64,000 nucleotides of DNA from positions 2,520,001 to 2,584,000 of the forward strand of contig NZ_CP016540.2 of the NCBI RefSeq assembly GCF_001186155.3. Reading direction: 5' to 3'. The notes beneath the pieces are model-generated. The model was not told the origin of the DNA. It searched no databases and was given only the letters and a program-made list of their open reading frames with translations. The position numbers were made by a program, and so were the translations under genes. The first letter of the stretch is position 1. Each line of letters opens with the position of its first letter. Below, in pieces: positions 61,857 to 64,000 of the stretch. The stretch comes from Planococcus versutus. Lineage in GTDB: Bacteria > Bacillota > Bacilli > Bacillales_A > Planococcaceae.

Positions 61857-64000
61857 TTATTTCAATAGATCCATCTTGTCGAGGGCACGGTAGATCACTG
61901 CCGCTGTTTCACCTCTTGTGATTTTCGCTTTTGGATCGAAGACGTTGCCGCTGCGTCCAGTGATCAACTCTAGTGCTTCTGCTTGTGCTACGTCTTTCGC
62001 TGCATAAGGACTGATTTTCGAGCTGTCTTTGAATTTGTGCGATGCGTCTAAGCCTTCAAGCAATGATGCTTCTTGATACTTAACAGCACGAATGATCATT
62101 ACCGCTGCGTCTTGACGAGAAATCGACGCTTTTGGATCAAATGTTCCGCCTGGCAATCCTTGAACGATGCCTGCGCGAGCTGCTGCTTCAATTTCTTTTG
62201 TTGCCCATGTCGTTTTCTTGTTTACATCTTCGAACATGCCTTCTTCTGCTGTCAAAGGTAACTTCAGTGAACGCACAAGCATTGTTGCGTATTCAGCGCG
62301 TGTTACATCCGCTTTTGGTGCAAATAGGTCATCAGTTTTACCTAAGATGATTCCTTTTGAAGCCAATGCTTCAATTTGAGTTTTTGCCCAGTAGTTTTGG
62401 ATGTCGCTGAATGTTACTTTTGATGCTTTCGTGATGGTGAATGTTTTCTCAGTGATGTTACCCGCTGCGTCTTCAACCATGACTGTATAGTTGTTAGCAC
62501 CAATTTTCTTCACTGGAATTTTCACTTTGATGTTTTTGTTAAAGCTGGCTTTGCCGTATGGCTCGCCTAGCTCTTGTTTGAAGATTTCGTTGCCATCAAT
62601 AGACGCCGTGATTTGGTCCAAGTTGTCTTTGATGTTCACTGTAGCTTCAATTTCAGTTGTGTTGGCACCCACTGTTTTCGCAGTGTTGACGATTGTGATA
62701 GTTGCAGGTGTTGTGTCTACTAAAATTTGGCGGCGAATTTCTGATTCGTTGCCGAATTCATCTACAGCTTTTACAGTTACGTATTGTGAACCGTCTTTAA
62801 ATGTAAGGCTGTGCTTGAATGTTTTGCCGTCAAATGATTTTGCTTTGACGCCGTTTACTGTCAATGAAACAATTTTCGAATCATCTTCTACAGTTCCGGA
62901 AACTTCTACTGTTTTCGTGTCGTATACGTTTAATACTTGCGGTGAATCAAACAAGATCACTGGTGCTGTCGTTTCTTTGTTTGATGAAGCGGTAAGATTT
63001 ACTTCTGTTACGTTGCCTGCGATGTCATAGAAAACTGCAACTAATTCGTCGCCTGTTTTGATGTTCGCTTCCACTTTGTAAGAAGTCATTGTTGGTGCAA
63101 GCGATTCGTCTGCTGGCGTTTTGTCGTTTTCTGTCAATTCCTTGCCGTTCAAGTAAACTTCCCAACGATCTACGCCAACGCCAGAAGCGTTATCCGCAAA
63201 TTTTGATACATTTACTGTTTTTGTTGAAGCTGCATATGTTGCTGCTGCTTCAGGTGCTACTGTGTCTACAATGATTGGGAATGTCAGTGTTTGCCATTCT
63301 GCACCTTTGTAGTCGATTACTGCGCGAAGTTGGATTTGGTACTTGCCATCTTTGGCAGGTTTGCCATCAATCATTCCATCCCATCCGTTAAGTGGGTTGA
63401 ATGTGTATTGTGGATTTGTTGCTGATGCTGCATAGTTTTTCGTTAAGTTTGAAGCTGAACGAATGGTGCGAAGCTCTTTGCCTTTTGCATCCAATACGTT
63501 TACTTCAAATTGTTTTGCGTTTCTCATTAATGAGTAAACCGGAACGGCCATGTCTTGCAAGCCATCATCATTTGGTGAGAAAGCAAAGCGTTCAGGTACA
63601 TAGTCTTCTGATGCATGAGTTCCGCCTGTAATGTCGTTACCTTCGTCATCAGCTAGTAATGTGATGCCGTAAAACGTATCTTTGGCCCATGTGAATGTAT
63701 CAAAGATGTTGGCATCGTCCCATCCGCCATTAAAGCCGAAGAACGGAACAACTAGTTCAGGGTTACCTGTTACTTCTTCGTTTTTGTCTGTCATTGTCAC
63801 AAACCCATCAACGAAGAATCCGTTCACAAATGCCGCATATTCCGGCATGCCTTTAAGTGCTGAAACATCAACAGTGACAGCAATTTCTGCTGTTCCTTTT
63901 GCAGGTACTGTGATGGTTTTCGGAGCGTTTACTGTAACGTCTTCTGTAACCACGTAAGATCCTGTAAGGTTTGGTGCTGTTACTTCAAAGTCGCCCACTT
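61857..64000 (-). CDS. SLH-anchored surface protein, probable S8 protease (C-terminal part only)
   Basis: The frame is open to the window edge, so the N-terminus and any catalytic domain are outside. The visible 713 residues align with the last 700 of the upstream-numbered paralogue (56424-60632): Fn3-like domain (VPAKGTAEIAVTVDVSALKG), ERFAFSPNDDGLQDMAVPVY, repeated Ig-like domains (VDTVAPEAAATYAASTK, VDTTPATITIVN), and three SLH repeats (FSDIQNYWAKTQIEALASKG; FEDVNKKTTWATKEIEAAAR; FKDSSKISPYAAKDVAQAEA). By homology it is a Vpr-like protease. The two genes are tandem paralogues separated by P4/Q5 repeats. Confidence 0.9.
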   Translation of the reverse strand, partial: VGDFEVTAPNLTGSYVVTEDVTVNAPKTITVPAKGTAEIAVTVDVSALKGMPEYAAFVNGFFVDGFVTMTDKNEEVTGNPELVVPFFGFNGGWDDANIFDTFTWAKDTFYGITLLADDEGNDITGGTHASEDYVPERFAFSPNDDGLQDMAVPVYSLMRNAKQFEVNVLDAKGKELRTIRSASNLTKNYAASATNPQYTFNPLNGWDGMIDGKPAKDGKYQIQLRAVIDYKGAEWQTLTFPIIVDTVAPEAAATYAASTKTVNVSKFADNASGVGVDRWEVYLNGKELTENDKTPADESLAPTMTSYKVEANIKTGDELVAVFYDIAGNVTEVNLTASSNKETTAPVILFDSPQVLNVYDTKTVEVSGTVEDDSKIVSLTVNGVKAKSFDGKTFKHSLTFKDGSQYVTVKAVDEFGNESEIRRQILVDTTPATITIVNTAKTVGANTTEIEATVNIKDNLDQITASIDGNEIFKQELGEPYGKASFNKNIKVKIPVKKIGANNYTVMVEDAAGNITEKTFTITKASKVTFSDIQNYWAKTQIEALASKGIILGKTDDLFAPKADVTRAEYATMLVRSLKLPLTAEEGMFEDVNKKTTWATKEIEAAARAGIVQGLPGGTFDPKASISRQDAAVMIIRAVKYQEASLLEGLDASHKFKDSSKISPYAAKDVAQAEALELITGRSGNVFDPKAKITRGETAAVIYRALDKMDLLK

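Overview
The window looks like a chromosomal segment of a low-to-moderate GC Gram-positive of the Bacillales, most likely Planococcaceae (Planococcus, Sporosarcina and relatives). The basis is a ComK-type competence regulator, Rml/Cap-type polysaccharide genes with a CapABC tyrosine-kinase module, Vpr-like subtilisins anchored by SLH domains, AGGAGG-type ribosome binding sites, and GC-rich palindromic intergenic repeats of a kind familiar from Bacillales. The genus is inference. No rRNA, tRNA or CRISPR array was seen.

Layout. 1-4.9 kb (minus strand): a tripartite tricarboxylate transporter (TctC-TctB-TctA, TctA cut by the window edge) behind a CitA/CitB-like two-component system, with a catabolite-repression site and phased direct repeats upstream of tctC. 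5-6.5 kb: an Excalibur-domain exported peptide and comK. 7-21.3 kb: an accessory region with bdhA, a ParB/sulfiredoxin-like gene, comM translationally coupled to a REP-associated tyrosine transposase (RAYT), an AbrB/Doc toxin-antitoxin pair, an AT-rich membrane-protein gene, and fragments of IS21 and IS66 elements. It is threaded by at least eight full or near-full copies and several truncated copies of a 151-bp hairpin repeat, all on the plus strand.

21.3-43.2 kb (minus strand): one large exopolysaccharide locus. CapA/CapB/CapC control chain length. PglF-PglE-PglD would make UDP-N,N'-diacetylbacillosamine and PglC would load it on the lipid carrier. CapE-CapF-CapG would make UDP-N-acetyl-L-fucosamine, a TviB/WbpO-type dehydrogenase a hexosaminuronic acid, and RmlABCD dTDP-L-rhamnose. 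Four glycosyltransferases, an EpsG-type polymerase and a Wzx flippase complete the pathway. An SGNH hydrolase and an LCP ligase (plus strand, 43.4-45.1 kb) would modify the polymer and attach it to the wall.

45.1-64 kb: surface and secretion genes (a glycosyltransferase, an NAD-dependent epimerase, an acyltransferase, a patatin, an NlpC/P60 endopeptidase, an HtrA-like protease and two large S8-SLH proteases). They are separated by long GC-rich palindromic repeat blocks, including a three-copy 129-bp tandem array.

Most interesting signal: the RAYT and its repeat family in the 7-21 kb region. The repeats share a constant right end (CACAGGGGCGCG). Upstream sequence is repeatedly found as 5'-truncated copies in front of that end: RAYT 3' halves, three nested copies of one host locus, and IS 3' ends. 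This looks like a Gram-positive RAYT/REPIN-like system that duplicates flanking DNA.
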